From Luteitalea sp. (GTDB lineage Bacteria > Acidobacteriota > Vicinamibacteria > Vicinamibacterales > Vicinamibacteraceae), in assembly GCA_009377495.1 (NCBI GenBank), contig WHTZ01000002.1:1-64000 (forward strand): a stretch of 64,000 nucleotides of DNA, read 5' to 3'. The position numbers and the translations under genes were made by a program. Below, piece by piece: positions 41,661 to 49,869 of the stretch (the stretch's first letter is position 1; each line of letters opens with the position of its first letter). A model generated the notes under the pieces. The model worked only from the letters and a program-made list of their open reading frames with translations. It did no database searches and was not told the origin of the DNA.

Positions 41661-41823
41661 GGGCTAAAGGGGTAAAGGGCAAAGACAGGTGCGAGGGGCA
41701 AGGTGCGAGGTCCAAGGGCAGTCTTAGGCTGCAGGGACAAGGTCTCAACGGCACTTGCTCCCTGTTCCCTGAGACAGCCCTTGGACCTCGCACCTTGCCC
41801 CTCGCCCCTTTACCCCTTTACCT
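41661..41823. repeat. R3 long-hairpin element, covarying copy
   Basis: A 29-bp perfect inverted repeat: 41691-41719 (begins GCGAGGGGCAAGGTGCGAGG) and 41777-41805. Against the copy at 30280, one base in the left arm is C instead of T and the matching base in the right arm is G instead of A, so the stem is kept. Outer words are GGGGTAAAGGG on the left and CCCTTTACCCC on the right. It occupies the whole space between the PPIase and the amidohydrolase. Confidence 0.85.
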
Positions 41824-41827
41824 CTCC

Positions 41828-43153
41828 ATGCTGCTCATCCGCAACGCGCGCATAGTCACGATGAACGACCGCTGGGAGGTCGTCGACGGCGACGTGGCCA
41901 TTGTGGATGGCCGCATTGCGGCAATTGGCCCGGGCGCCGACGGTGGCGATGCCGTGGACGCCGTGATTGACGCGCGAGGTGGTCTCCTCCTGCCCGGTTT
42001 CATTCAAACCCACGTTCACCTCTGCCAGACGATCTTTCGCGGGCTCGCCGACGACCTTCGGCTGTTGGACTGGCTGCACCAGCGGATCTTCCCGCTCGAG
42101 GCCGCGCACACTCCGGCATCATTGCGCGCGTCGACCCACTTGGCCGTCGCCGAGCTCCTTCGTACGGGTACGACGGCAATCCTGACCATGGAGACGGTGC
42201 ATGACACGGAGGTGGTGCTCGAGGCGTTGGCCGAGACTGGCATGCGTGCGACGGTCGGCAAATGCTTGATGGACAATGATGCTGGCGCACCGGCGCGCCT
42301 GCATCAGGCCGTCCAGCCTGGCATTGAAGAGGCGCTTGCCCTTCATCGTCGCTGGCACGGCGCTGCACTTGGGCGGATCCGCGTGGCCCTGGCGCCGCGG
42401 TTTGCGCTGTCGTGCTCGCGCGACATGCTGGAGGCGGTTGCCGACACGGCCGACGCGTCCGAGCTGCTGGTCCACACGCACGCAGCCGAGCAACGCGAAG
42501 AGCTTGACCTCGTGCGTCAGATGTCGAACGGACAGGGCAACATCGAATACTTCATCGGTGTCGGCCTCGGCTGCGCGCGGCTCTGTTTGGCGCATTGTGT
42601 CTGGGTGGACGACACGGAGCAAGCGCTGCTCGCCCAGCACGACATCAAAGTGCTTCATTGTCCCGGTTCGAACTTGAAGCTCGGCTCGGGCATTGCGCCA
42701 GTGCCAGACATGCGCGCGCGGGGTATCACCGTCTCGCTCGGCGCGGATGGCGCGGCGTGCAACAATCGCCTCGACATGTTCGACGAGATGCGTCTGGCCG
42801 CCGCGCTGCAGGCGATGCGTGTGGAACCGGGCCAATTGGCCGCGCGCGAGGTCGTCTGGATGGCCACACGTGCCGGCGCGCGCACACTCGGTCTGGAGGC
42901 GGAGATTGGATCCATCGAGCCCGGTAAGCGCGCGGACCTCATCGTCGTCGATACGCACCGCGCGCACCTCGTGCCAGGCGACGATCCGTACTCTACACTG
43001 GTCTACGCGTGCCGCGGCTCCGATGTCCGCACGGTGCTCATCGACGGCGAGATTCTCGTCAACGATGGTGAGCTGTCAAAGATGGAGGAGCGATTGGTTG
43101 TGGATGACGCACGCCGAGAAGCGCGGGCGTTGGTGGCGCGAGCTGGGATCTAA
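41828..43153 (+). CDS. Amidohydrolase, TrzA/AtzA or 5'-deoxyadenosine deaminase-like
   Basis: About 441 residues from the ATG at 41828; a longer frame from 41795 would be translated from repeat DNA. A composite beta-sandwich (LLIRNARIVTMNDRWEVVDG) precedes the TIM barrel. Metal ligands are visible: HVHLCQ (about H62, H64), HTHAAEQ, the LAHCVW His, and Asp in SLGADGAACNNRLDMFDEMR. The C-terminal PGKRADLIVVDTHRAHLVPG strand closes the fold. The family deaminates adenosine-type nucleosides, SAH/MTA, guanine analogues or triazines. Similarity in layout favours a nucleoside deaminase, but specificity is inference. No clear ribosome-binding site is visible because the R3 element runs to within a few bases of the start. 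Confidence 0.9.
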   Translation: MLLIRNARIVTMNDRWEVVDGDVAIVDGRIAAIGPGADGGDAVDAVIDARGGLLLPGFIQTHVHLCQTIFRGLADDLRLLDWLHQRIFPLEAAHTPASLRASTHLAVAELLRTGTTAILTMETVHDTEVVLEALAETGMRATVGKCLMDNDAGAPARLHQAVQPGIEEALALHRRWHGAALGRIRVALAPRFALSCSRDMLEAVADTADASELLVHTHAAEQREELDLVRQMSNGQGNIEYFIGVGLGCARLCLAHCVWVDDTEQALLAQHDIKVLHCPGSNLKLGSGIAPVPDMRARGITVSLGADGAACNNRLDMFDEMRLAAALQAMRVEPGQLAAREVVWMATRAGARTLGLEAEIGSIEPGKRADLIVVDTHRAHLVPGDDPYSTLVYACRGSDVRTVLIDGEILVNDGELSKMEERLVVDDARREARALVARAGI

Positions 43154-43154
43154 G

Positions 43155-43229
43155 AAGGGGCGAGGGGCAAGGGGCGAGGTCCAAGGGCAGTCTTAGGCTC
43201 CAGGGATCAGTTCCTCAGGGACCAGAGGC
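43155..43229. repeat. R3 half-element
   Basis: GGGGCGAGGGGCAAGGGGCG, then GAGGTCCAAGGGCAGTCTTA and a loop ending TCCTCAGGGACCAG. The left arm and loop of R3 are present but the right arm is missing, cut off where the S46 peptidase frame begins. Confidence 0.7.
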
Positions 43230-45230
43230 ATGTGGCTATTCAACGCAGTCCCGAAAGAGGCCATTAAGCAGCGCTACGGATTCGAGGTGACCGACGCGTG
43301 GCTGACACGTTTGCAGCGCGCCTCCGTGCGCTTCAACAACGGGGGCTCCGGATCGTTCGTTTCAGCAGATGGATTGGTTCTCACGAACCATCACGTAGCG
43401 GCCGACACGCTTCAGAAGCTCAGCTCCGCCGGTCAGGACTACGTCCGCGAGGGCTTCCTTGCGAAGACGCGGGCTGAGGAGCTCAAAGCGCCGGACCTGG
43501 AGCTGAACGTTCTCGAGAGCATCGAGGACGTCACGTCCCACGTGAACGACGTCATCGCGACCGGCATGAGCCCTGCTGAGGAGCGCGACGCGCGTCAGCA
43601 GCGGATTGCCGCGATTGAAAGGGCCTCACTCGACACCACAGGTCTGCGCAGCGACGTCGTCACCCTGTACGGCGGGGCGCAGTATCACGTTTATCGTTAC
43701 AGGCGTTACACGGACGTGCGGCTCGTGTTCGCGCCCGATTTCGACATCGCGTTCTTTGGCGGCGATCCAGACAACTTCACCTATCCACGCTTCGATCTCG
43801 ATATGGCGCTCGTCCGGGTCTATGAAGATGGTCAGCCCGCGCGGGTGAAGGACTATCTCAAGTGGTCGTCGCACGGAGCTGAGGACGGCGACCTCGTTTT
43901 CGTGTCCGGTCATCCAGGTTCGACGCAGCGTCTCGACACGGTGGCTGACCTCGAATATCAGCGCGACGTCGCGCTGCCATATCGCCTCGCGTACCTCGAG
44001 GGGCTCCATCGGGTCTGCGTGGCGTATGGCGCGCGCGGCGCAGAACAACAGCGGCAGGCAGGTGAGGTGCGCTTGGGCGTCGAGAATAGCCTAAAGGCGC
44101 TCCGGGGCCGCCTCGCTGGGCTCAAAGACGATCGGCTCATGGCGCGGAAGGGCCGCGAGGAACACGCGCTGCGCCAACGGTTGACACAGGATGGCACACT
44201 GAGAGCCAAATACGGCGACCCGTGGGCGGCCATCGCTCGCTCGCGGCGGTCACTCGCAGCGTTCCGGAATGAGCTGGTGCTGCTCGAAGAAGGTGACGCG
44301 TTCTCCTCGTACCTCGTCGAGCTGGCGCACACGCTCGTGCGCTTGGCGGCGGAAGATCAAAAGGTAGACGCCGAGCGCCTGCCCGAGTTCACATCGGCCC
44401 GCCGTGAGTCGCTCGAGCTCGATCTCTACTCGCCCGCACCCATCTATGCGGAGTTCGAGAAAGCGCGCCTCGCCTGGTCGCTGGGTGTCATGCGCGCGAC
44501 GCTCGGTGCCAACCATCCGATCCTGGAAAAAGTGCTGGGCCGTCAGTCACCGGACGCGCGGGCTGCTGAGCTCGTGGACGGCACGAAGCTAGCCGCCGTG
44601 GCCGTTCGCAAAGAGCTCGCGGGCCGTGGGCCTGCGGCGATCGAACGCTCGACCGATCCCATGATCATGCTGGCTCGCGCGATTGATCCCGATGCCCGCA
44701 GCGTCCGGACGCGTTACGAGCGCGAGATTGAGAGCGTCGAGCGTCTCGCGTACGCGAACATCGCGCGGGCACACTTCGACGTGATGGGGGACGACCGCTA
44801 CCCGGACGCCACGTTCACGCTCCGCCTGTCGTACGGTGCGGTCAAGGGGTATCAGGAAAACGGCCGAGCGATCCAGCCATTCACAACGTTTGCGGGCCTG
44901 TTCGCGCGCGCCGACGAGCACGGTCACCGGCCGCCGTACCGGCTCCCCGAGCGGTGGCTCTCCCGGCGGGGGGCCATCGATGGGTCGGTGCCGCTGAACG
45001 TCGTGACGACCAACGACATCATTGGCGGCAACTCCGGATCGCCGGTGGTGGACACCCGCGGCGAGCTCGTCGGTCTCGTCTTCGACGGCAACATCCACAG
45101 CCTCGTCGGCGACTTCGTTTACGACGACACGCTCAACCGCACTGTGTCGGTCGACGTCCGCGCCATGCGCTACGCGCTGGCCCATGTCTACAATGCCACC
45201 GGGCTGATCGAAGAGTTGGACGCGCGGTGA
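43230..45230 (+). CDS. S46 family dipeptidyl-peptidase (DPP7/DPP11-like), signal peptide missing
   Basis: A 666-residue serine peptidase with a chymotrypsin-like triad: His in VLTNHHVAADTL (H55), Asp within PRFDLDMALVRVYED, and Ser602 in GGNSGSPVVDTRGELVG. An inserted helical domain lies between (about 230-470). The family releases dipeptides from peptide N-termini in the periplasm and normally has a signal peptide ending right before G-M-W. Here the frame starts at that very point (ATG in G-M-W-L-F-N), with an in-frame stop 34 nt upstream and R3 repeat DNA in between. The catalytic domain therefore looks complete but has no visible export signal. It is probably mislocalised or silent, unless another start exists. 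Confidence 0.9.
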   Translation: MWLFNAVPKEAIKQRYGFEVTDAWLTRLQRASVRFNNGGSGSFVSADGLVLTNHHVAADTLQKLSSAGQDYVREGFLAKTRAEELKAPDLELNVLESIEDVTSHVNDVIATGMSPAEERDARQQRIAAIERASLDTTGLRSDVVTLYGGAQYHVYRYRRYTDVRLVFAPDFDIAFFGGDPDNFTYPRFDLDMALVRVYEDGQPARVKDYLKWSSHGAEDGDLVFVSGHPGSTQRLDTVADLEYQRDVALPYRLAYLEGLHRVCVAYGARGAEQQRQAGEVRLGVENSLKALRGRLAGLKDDRLMARKGREEHALRQRLTQDGTLRAKYGDPWAAIARSRRSLAAFRNELVLLEEGDAFSSYLVELAHTLVRLAAEDQKVDAERLPEFTSARRESLELDLYSPAPIYAEFEKARLAWSLGVMRATLGANHPILEKVLGRQSPDARAAELVDGTKLAAVAVRKELAGRGPAAIERSTDPMIMLARAIDPDARSVRTRYEREIESVERLAYANIARAHFDVMGDDRYPDATFTLRLSYGAVKGYQENGRAIQPFTTFAGLFARADEHGHRPPYRLPERWLSRRGAIDGSVPLNVVTTNDIIGGNSGSPVVDTRGELVGLVFDGNIHSLVGDFVYDDTLNRTVSVDVRAMRYALAHVYNATGLIEELDAR

Positions 45231-45263
45231 AGCCCCTTTACCCCTCGAGCCCTTTACCCCTTG

Positions 45264-45301
45264 TATAATGGAGCGTGGCACTCGTACGGGTCGACTGCTA
45301 A
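45264..45301 (+). promoter_or_regulatory. hrcA promoter -10 box and CIRCE operator
   Basis: TATAAT at 45264-45269 is a perfect -10 box. At 45275-45301 the sequence GTGGCACTC-N9-GACTGCTAA matches the CIRCE consensus TTAGCACTC-N9-GAGTGCTAA at 14 of 18 arm positions, with the exact 9-bp spacer. CIRCE is the HrcA operator, so the operon is predicted to be repressed by its own first product and induced by heat. The operator's last base is the A of the hrcA ATG. Confidence 0.85.
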
Positions 45302-46401
45302 TGACCTGGTCTGCTGGAACGCGCGGCGGGTCATCGCCCGCGCCTGAATTTCCTGAACGGTTGCAACGACTCCTCGCGCTGCTGGTGCGTGCGTACATCC
45401 AGCGCGGCGAGCCGGTCTCGTCGCTTTGGCTGGCGCGTGAGAGCCCTCTCGGTGTCTCGTCGGCCACCGTGCGGAACATGCTCGGCCAACTCGAGACGCT
45501 CGGCTACGTCCAGCAGCCGCACTCATCGGCTGGCCGGGTGCCCACGGATCAGGCGTACCGGTTCCACGTCGACATGCTGTTGCATACGCGCCGCCCGCCG
45601 CGTGACCTCTCCGAGGCGGAGGCACGGCTCCGCCGCGTTGGTTCGGTCGATGATGTGCTCTCGGAAGTCTCGCACGAGCTCTCGCGTGCAGCGCACAGTG
45701 TGGGCTTCGCCGTATCGCCCGACAGCGAAGCCGCCCGGTTGCGCCGCATCGAGTTCGTGGCGCTCGACGCCGCGCGCGTGCTCGTCATTCTGGTCGCTGC
45801 CGATGGCCAGGTGACGCACACACTGCTCGAGCTCGACGAGGAAACATCGCCCGCTGAGCTGACGCAAGCGGCGAACTACTTGAACCAGGAATTCGCCGGG
45901 CGCACACTCATCGAGATGCGTGTAGCAGTCCTCGAGCGGCTCGCGCGCGAGCGCGTGCTGTACGATCGGCTGCTGGCGCGCGCGTTGCGATTGGCGCAAA
46001 GCTCGCTGGCCGACCTGAGTCCGCCGGGAGCCGTGTTCATCCACGGCGCGTCATCGCTCATCGACGAATCGCTGGCGCAGGGCTCGCGCTTGACGCTCGA
46101 AGCGCTGCGCACGCTCATCGCGATGATGGAAGAGAAACACCGGCTCGTCCGGATACTCGACGAATACATCGACGCCCCTGGTCTGACCGTCGTCATTGGA
46201 ACGGAGCACACGGACCCAACGCTCCAGCGCTTCAGCCTGGTCTTCTCCACGTTCATGGGTGGAGACCGCAATGGCGCTGTCGGCGTGATCGGGCCGACGC
46301 GCATGCGCTACTCGCGGGCCATTGCAGCCGTCGATCGCGCGTCGCAGGCCGTCAGCCGTGTGCTCGTGACCGGCGCGGGGCCGAACCAGGGAGCTGCGTA
46401 A
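45301..46401 (+). CDS. hrcA: Heat-inducible transcription repressor
   Basis: About 366 residues from the ATG at 45301, chosen because the ATG at 45268 lies between the -10 box and the operator. The N-terminal winged helix (about residues 15-85, RLQRLLALLVRAYIQRGEPV, SSATVRNMLGQLETLGYVQQ, HSSAGRVPTDQAYR) binds CIRCE. The GAF-like and dimerisation domain follows (VILVAADGQVTHTLLELDEE) and ends with SLVFSTFMGGDRNGAVGVIG. GroEL normally keeps HrcA active. It is the first gene of hrcA-grpE-dnaJ-prmA; dnaK is not in this cluster. Confidence 0.96.
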   Translation: MTWSAGTRGGSSPAPEFPERLQRLLALLVRAYIQRGEPVSSLWLARESPLGVSSATVRNMLGQLETLGYVQQPHSSAGRVPTDQAYRFHVDMLLHTRRPPRDLSEAEARLRRVGSVDDVLSEVSHELSRAAHSVGFAVSPDSEAARLRRIEFVALDAARVLVILVAADGQVTHTLLELDEETSPAELTQAANYLNQEFAGRTLIEMRVAVLERLARERVLYDRLLARALRLAQSSLADLSPPGAVFIHGASSLIDESLAQGSRLTLEALRTLIAMMEEKHRLVRILDEYIDAPGLTVVIGTEHTDPTLQRFSLVFSTFMGGDRNGAVGVIGPTRMRYSRAIAAVDRASQAVSRVLVTGAGPNQGAA

Positions 46402-46405
46402 CATC

Positions 46406-46966
46406 ATGACACACCCATTTGAACGTTCCGTTGAAGATACTGAACTGTCCGCATCGGGCGATGACGCGCCGCCGAGCACGTCCGAGCGTGACACGACTGA
46501 GGCCGACGAGACGCCCACGGTTGACGCCCTCGTCCGCGAGCGCGATGAGTACAAAGACCGGCTGCTCAGAGCGACCGCCGATTTCGACAACTACCGGCGG
46601 CGCGTGACGCGCGAGCGTGGCGAGCTGGTGGAGCACGTTGCCGCCGACGTGCTCGGTGAGATTCTCCCGATTGTCGACGACCTCGAGCGAGCGCTGTCGG
46701 CGGCCGATGAGACCGAGCGCGTCGAGCGCTATCGTGAAGGCGTGGAGATTACTTATCGTCACTTGCTCGACGTGTTGAAGAAGCGCGGCGTCACACCAAT
46801 CGAGGCACTGGGCGCTGACTTCGATCCCCACCTTCACCATGCCGTCGCCCACGAGCCGAGTGCGGCACACCGCGATGGTGAAGTGATGGCCGAACTACGC
46901 AAAGGATACAAGCTCGCGGACCGGCTGCTGCGCGCGTCTCTCGTGAAGGTGGCCTCGCGTGAGTAA
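46406..46966 (+). CDS. grpE: Nucleotide exchange factor GrpE
   Basis: A 186-residue protein: an acidic, disordered start (residues 1-45), a long coiled-coil helix ([33 protein letters not shown]), then the short four-helix region and the C-terminal beta-wing with [20 protein letters not shown] and [20 protein letters not shown]. GrpE releases ADP from DnaK and acts as a heat sensor. It starts 4 nt after hrcA and overlaps dnaJ by 8 nt, which indicates one transcript with translational coupling. Confidence 0.97.
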   Translation: MTHPFERSVEDTELSASGDDAPPSTSERDTTEADETPTVDALVRERDEYKDRLLRATADFDNYRRRVTRERGELVEHVAADVLGEILPIVDDLERALSAADETERVERYREGVEITYRHLLDVLKKRGVTPIEALGADFDPHLHHAVAHEPSAAHRDGEVMAELRKGYKLADRLLRASLVKVASRE

Positions 46967-48110
46967 GCGAGACTACTACGACGTGCTGGGGCTCTCCCGC
47001 ACGGCAACCGACCAAGAGATCAAGAGCGCGTACCGCAAGCTGGCACTCAAGTTTCATCCCGACCGGAATCCGGGTGACCACACCGCCGAGGAGCGCTTCA
47101 AGGAAGCGGCCGAAGCCTATGCCGTGTTGGCCGATCCACAGAAGCGGACCATGTACGACCGCTTCGGCCATGCGGGTGTCGCGTCGGGGGCGGGCGGTGG
47201 GCCCACGATCGATCCGACGATCTTTGCCGACTTCGGCGACCTGTTCGCCGGCCTCGGTGACGTGTTCGGCCTTGGCGATCTCTTCGGCGGCGGCGGTCGC
47301 AGGCGCGGCGTGCGACGCGGCGCAGATCTGCGGTACGACCTGGAAATTACATTCGAGGAGGCCGCTCGTGGCACCGAGACGAGCATTCAAATCCCGCGCG
47401 AGGAGCTGTGCGAGGCGTGCCGCGGTTCTGGCGCAGCGCCCGGGGCCGCGCCCGAGGTGTGCCCTCAGTGCCGCGGTCAGGGCCAGCTGCGCTATCAGCA
47501 GGGCTTCTTCACCGTCGCACGAACGTGCGGCCACTGCCGCGGGAGCGGGCGCATCATTACCCGCGTCTGCCCGTCCTGTCGTGGCGCCGGCCACGTGGCC
47601 CACGATCGGAAGCTCACCGTGCGCATCCCGGCTGGCATCGACCACGGCCAGCGGCTGCGACTGGTCGGCGAGGGTGAGCACGGTTCTGCCGGCGCGCCAC
47701 CTGGCGACCTCTACGTCGTCGTCCACGTGGAGGAGCATCCGTTCTTCAAGCGTGACGCCGAACACCTCCACTGCGAGGTGGCCGTGCCGTACCCCACGTT
47801 GGTGCTCGGCGGGCACGCCCGGATTCCGACGCTCGATGAGCCGGAGGAGCTCGAGATCCCGGCGGGCACGGAAGCGAACACGGTCTTTCGCATCCGCGGC
47901 AAGGGCTTGCCGGCCGTGACAGGGAGAGGCAAGGGCGATCTCTACGTCCGCGTCGGCGTGGCCGTGCCGCGGAAGCTGACGCGCGAACAGCGTCAGGCCA
48001 TCGAAGACTTGGCGCGCGTCTGGCCCAACCCCCCCATCGAGCCACGCGCGCGCGCCGAACAGGAACAGGACAAGCCGTTCTTCGAGCGCGTCAAAGATAT
48101 CTTCGGCTGA
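46959..48110 (+). CDS. dnaJ: Chaperone protein DnaJ
   Basis: A 383-residue type I DnaJ. J domain at residues 3-68 with the HPD tripeptide ([11 protein letters not shown]). The Gly/Phe-type linker is short ([20 protein letters not shown]). The zinc-binding domain (about 145-215) has four C-x-x-C repeats: [24 protein letters not shown] and CPSCRGAG. Two C-terminal substrate-binding beta domains follow ([40 protein letters not shown]). It delivers clients to DnaK and stimulates its ATPase. Start overlaps grpE by 8 nt; stop overlaps the prmA start by 1 nt. Confidence 0.97.
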   Translation: MSKRDYYDVLGLSRTATDQEIKSAYRKLALKFHPDRNPGDHTAEERFKEAAEAYAVLADPQKRTMYDRFGHAGVASGAGGGPTIDPTIFADFGDLFAGLGDVFGLGDLFGGGGRRRGVRRGADLRYDLEITFEEAARGTETSIQIPREELCEACRGSGAAPGAAPEVCPQCRGQGQLRYQQGFFTVARTCGHCRGSGRIITRVCPSCRGAGHVAHDRKLTVRIPAGIDHGQRLRLVGEGEHGSAGAPPGDLYVVVHVEEHPFFKRDAEHLHCEVAVPYPTLVLGGHARIPTLDEPEELEIPAGTEANTVFRIRGKGLPAVTGRGKGDLYVRVGVAVPRKLTREQRQAIEDLARVWPNPPIEPRARAEQEQDKPFFERVKDIFG

Positions 48111-49012
48111 TGTCCGAGAAGACATGGCCCGCCCTCCGGCTGATGTTTGGCGAGCCGAGCGCTCCTTCGTCTGTGCTGACCGAGGCGCTGCTGCTGACAC
48201 TAGACGACTTTGCGCTGCGCGCGATTGACGAAAGTCCACCTTCGCCCGACGGGCTACGGCGGACTGGCGCTCAGTCGACATGGCTTGTCTTCTTTGCCTC
48301 GTCCGAGTCTCGAGATGCCGCGCGCGCCGCGCTGGAGCAGACACCGTGGCGGGCGGAGCTGGACATCGAACGCGTGGACGTTCCGGATGAGGATTGGGCC
48401 GGGCGCACGCAGCGCGCGCTCACCGCCATCCGCGTCGATGACATCATCGTCGCGCCGCCGTGGGACGCCGGCAAGAGCCCCGGGCCGCTGGTGGTCGTCA
48501 TCGAGCCGTCGATGGGGTTCGGGACGGGCCATCACGAAACGACGCGTCTGTGCCTGCGTGCCTTGCAGCGGCTCCGACTCGCGGAACGGCGCGTGATCGA
48601 CATCGGCACGGGCTCAGGCGTGCTGGCCATTGCGGCCGCGATGCTGGGCGCAGCAGGCGTCATCGCCATCGACGCGGACGAGAACGCGGTGACCTCTGCA
48701 CGCGACAACGTGGCGCGGAATCGTGTCGGCGATCAGGTGCGCGTGCGCCAGGCTGCGCTTGGCGACTCCTCGCTCGAGGCGCTGGATCAGTCGCGGTCTC
48801 CCGCGTCGGTGGTCATCGCAAACCTCACGGCCGCGCTGCTACGCCGCGAGGCAGCTGCGGTTGAGCGCCTCGTCGAGGCTGACGGCACGCTCATCCTCAG
48901 CGGCTTTACATGCGCAGAAGCTCCCGTCGTGGCCGACGCCTACACGCACGCCGCGCTCGAAGCACAACTCGAGGAAAACGACTGGGCCGCACTGATCTTC
49001 GTTCGTCGCTGA
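48110..49012 (+). CDS. prmA: Ribosomal protein L11 methyltransferase
   Basis: A 300-residue protein. The N-terminal about 110 residues form the substrate-recognition domain (WLVFFASSESRDAARAALEQ). The SAM-binding Rossmann domain has VIEPSMGFGTGHHETTRLCL (PrmA's typical P-x-x-x-F-G-T-G-x-H), motif I VIDIGTGSGVLAIAAAMLGA, acidic motif II IAIDADENAV, and ASVVIANLTAALLRREAA (N-L/I-x-x in the active site). It trimethylates L11 (the family also includes some other targets). It is the last gene of the hrcA operon, coupled to dnaJ through a 1-nt overlap. dnaJ-prmA and prmA-rsmE neighbourhoods are common in bacteria. Confidence 0.94.
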   Translation: MSEKTWPALRLMFGEPSAPSSVLTEALLLTLDDFALRAIDESPPSPDGLRRTGAQSTWLVFFASSESRDAARAALEQTPWRAELDIERVDVPDEDWAGRTQRALTAIRVDDIIVAPPWDAGKSPGPLVVVIEPSMGFGTGHHETTRLCLRALQRLRLAERRVIDIGTGSGVLAIAAAMLGAAGVIAIDADENAVTSARDNVARNRVGDQVRVRQAALGDSSLEALDQSRSPASVVIANLTAALLRREAAAVERLVEADGTLILSGFTCAEAPVVADAYTHAALEAQLEENDWAALIFVRR

Positions 49013-49039
49013 CGGTCCGGTCGGCGACGCCCGTTTGTA

Positions 49040-49063
49040 GTAGGGCGCCCCTTTAGGGGCGCC
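49040..49063. repeat. R1 palindromic element over the rsmE stop codon
   Basis: GTAGG then GGCGCCCCT (49044-49052) and AGGGGCGCC (49055-49063), a perfect 9-bp palindrome around TT. It lies between the convergent prmA and rsmE genes, and the rsmE stop TAA (49053-49055, minus strand) is inside it. A plausible two-way terminator. Confidence 0.8.
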
Positions 49064-49787
49064 GATTCCATTCGTACTGCAACACACTGAGCGCCGTGAG
49101 CGCCACCGCCTCAGCGCGTAGAATCCACGGCACGATCGACCAGCTCACCCAGCCGTGGATGTGCGCCAGCTCGATCTCGTCGGGCGCCCAGCCCCCTTCC
49201 GGCCCCACGATCAACACGGCACCCCGAGCGTCGGGCTGCGGCAGCCGCGTGCGCGGCGCGTGGAGCGCGGGCTCAGCGAGCACGAGGCGTAACCCGGCCT
49301 CGGATTTCAGCACGACGTCGAGCGACTCGGTCGGCTCGATGAGGGGCACATACGCACGCCCGCACTGCTTGGCAGACGCCAGTGCCACGCGCTGCCAGCG
49401 GCCGCGTGCCTTCCCGGTCGTGACGCGTCGCATGGCCACGTTGGTGCGATTCGTGATCATCGGCACAATGCGGGTCACCCCCAACATCGTGGCATCCCGA
49501 ATCACGGCATCCATGCTGTCGCCCTTGAGCAGGGCCTGCGCGAGGGTCACGGGCACCAACGCCTCGGACAGCGGCGACACGGTCCCCTCCAACCGCAACA
49601 CGGTGGCCCGATGCGAGACCACCTCAATCGCCGCGTCATACTCCCCGCCACGACCGTCGAAGACGCGCACGCGATCGCCAGCCCCGAGACGCAGCACGCG
49701 CGCGAGGTGCTGACTTTCCGTAGCCGACAGCGTGAGCCTCGGATCATCAGACCGGATATCCGGTGCAAAGAAGCGCGGGTACAGCAT
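49053..49787 (-). CDS. rsmE: 16S rRNA (uridine-1498-N3) methyltransferase
   Basis: 244 residues from the ATG at 49787 (MLYPRFFAPDIRSDDPRLTL); the longer frame upstream overlaps the kinase promoter and has no family match. A PUA-like N-terminal domain (ESQHLARVLRLGAGDRVRVF) is followed by the SPOUT methyltransferase domain with its trefoil knot: SMDAVIRDATMLGVTRIVPM, ASAKQCGRAYVPLI, GAVLIVGPEGGWAPDEIELA and ILRAEAVALTALSVLQYEWN. It methylates U1498 in 16S rRNA. The last codons (R-R-P, stop) are R1 repeat DNA. It is divergent from the kinase gene. Confidence 0.94.
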   Translation of the reverse strand: MLYPRFFAPDIRSDDPRLTLSATESQHLARVLRLGAGDRVRVFDGRGGEYDAAIEVVSHRATVLRLEGTVSPLSEALVPVTLAQALLKGDSMDAVIRDATMLGVTRIVPMITNRTNVAMRRVTTGKARGRWQRVALASAKQCGRAYVPLIEPTESLDVVLKSEAGLRLVLAEPALHAPRTRLPQPDARGAVLIVGPEGGWAPDEIELAHIHGWVSWSIVPWILRAEAVALTALSVLQYEWNRRP

Positions 49788-49869
49788 GGTGCTCTGCTTA
49801 TTGCGTCTGTGGGGAAAAGATGACAGACATCTTCTTCCTCCCGCGAGAACTGTATACTCGACCGACGGT

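Noticed and set aside
40381-41823. R3 elements as a CRISPR array
   Set aside because: Copies are not regularly spaced, are themselves palindromic over 100 bp, are separated by whole genes, and no cas gene is present.
41795-41827. Upstream start for the amidohydrolase
   Set aside because: The extra residues ([11 protein letters not shown]) are translated repeat DNA; the fold starts at the ATG at 41828.
46791-48344. 517-codon minus-strand frame opposite grpE and dnaJ
   Set aside because: Antisense to two unmistakable chaperone genes.
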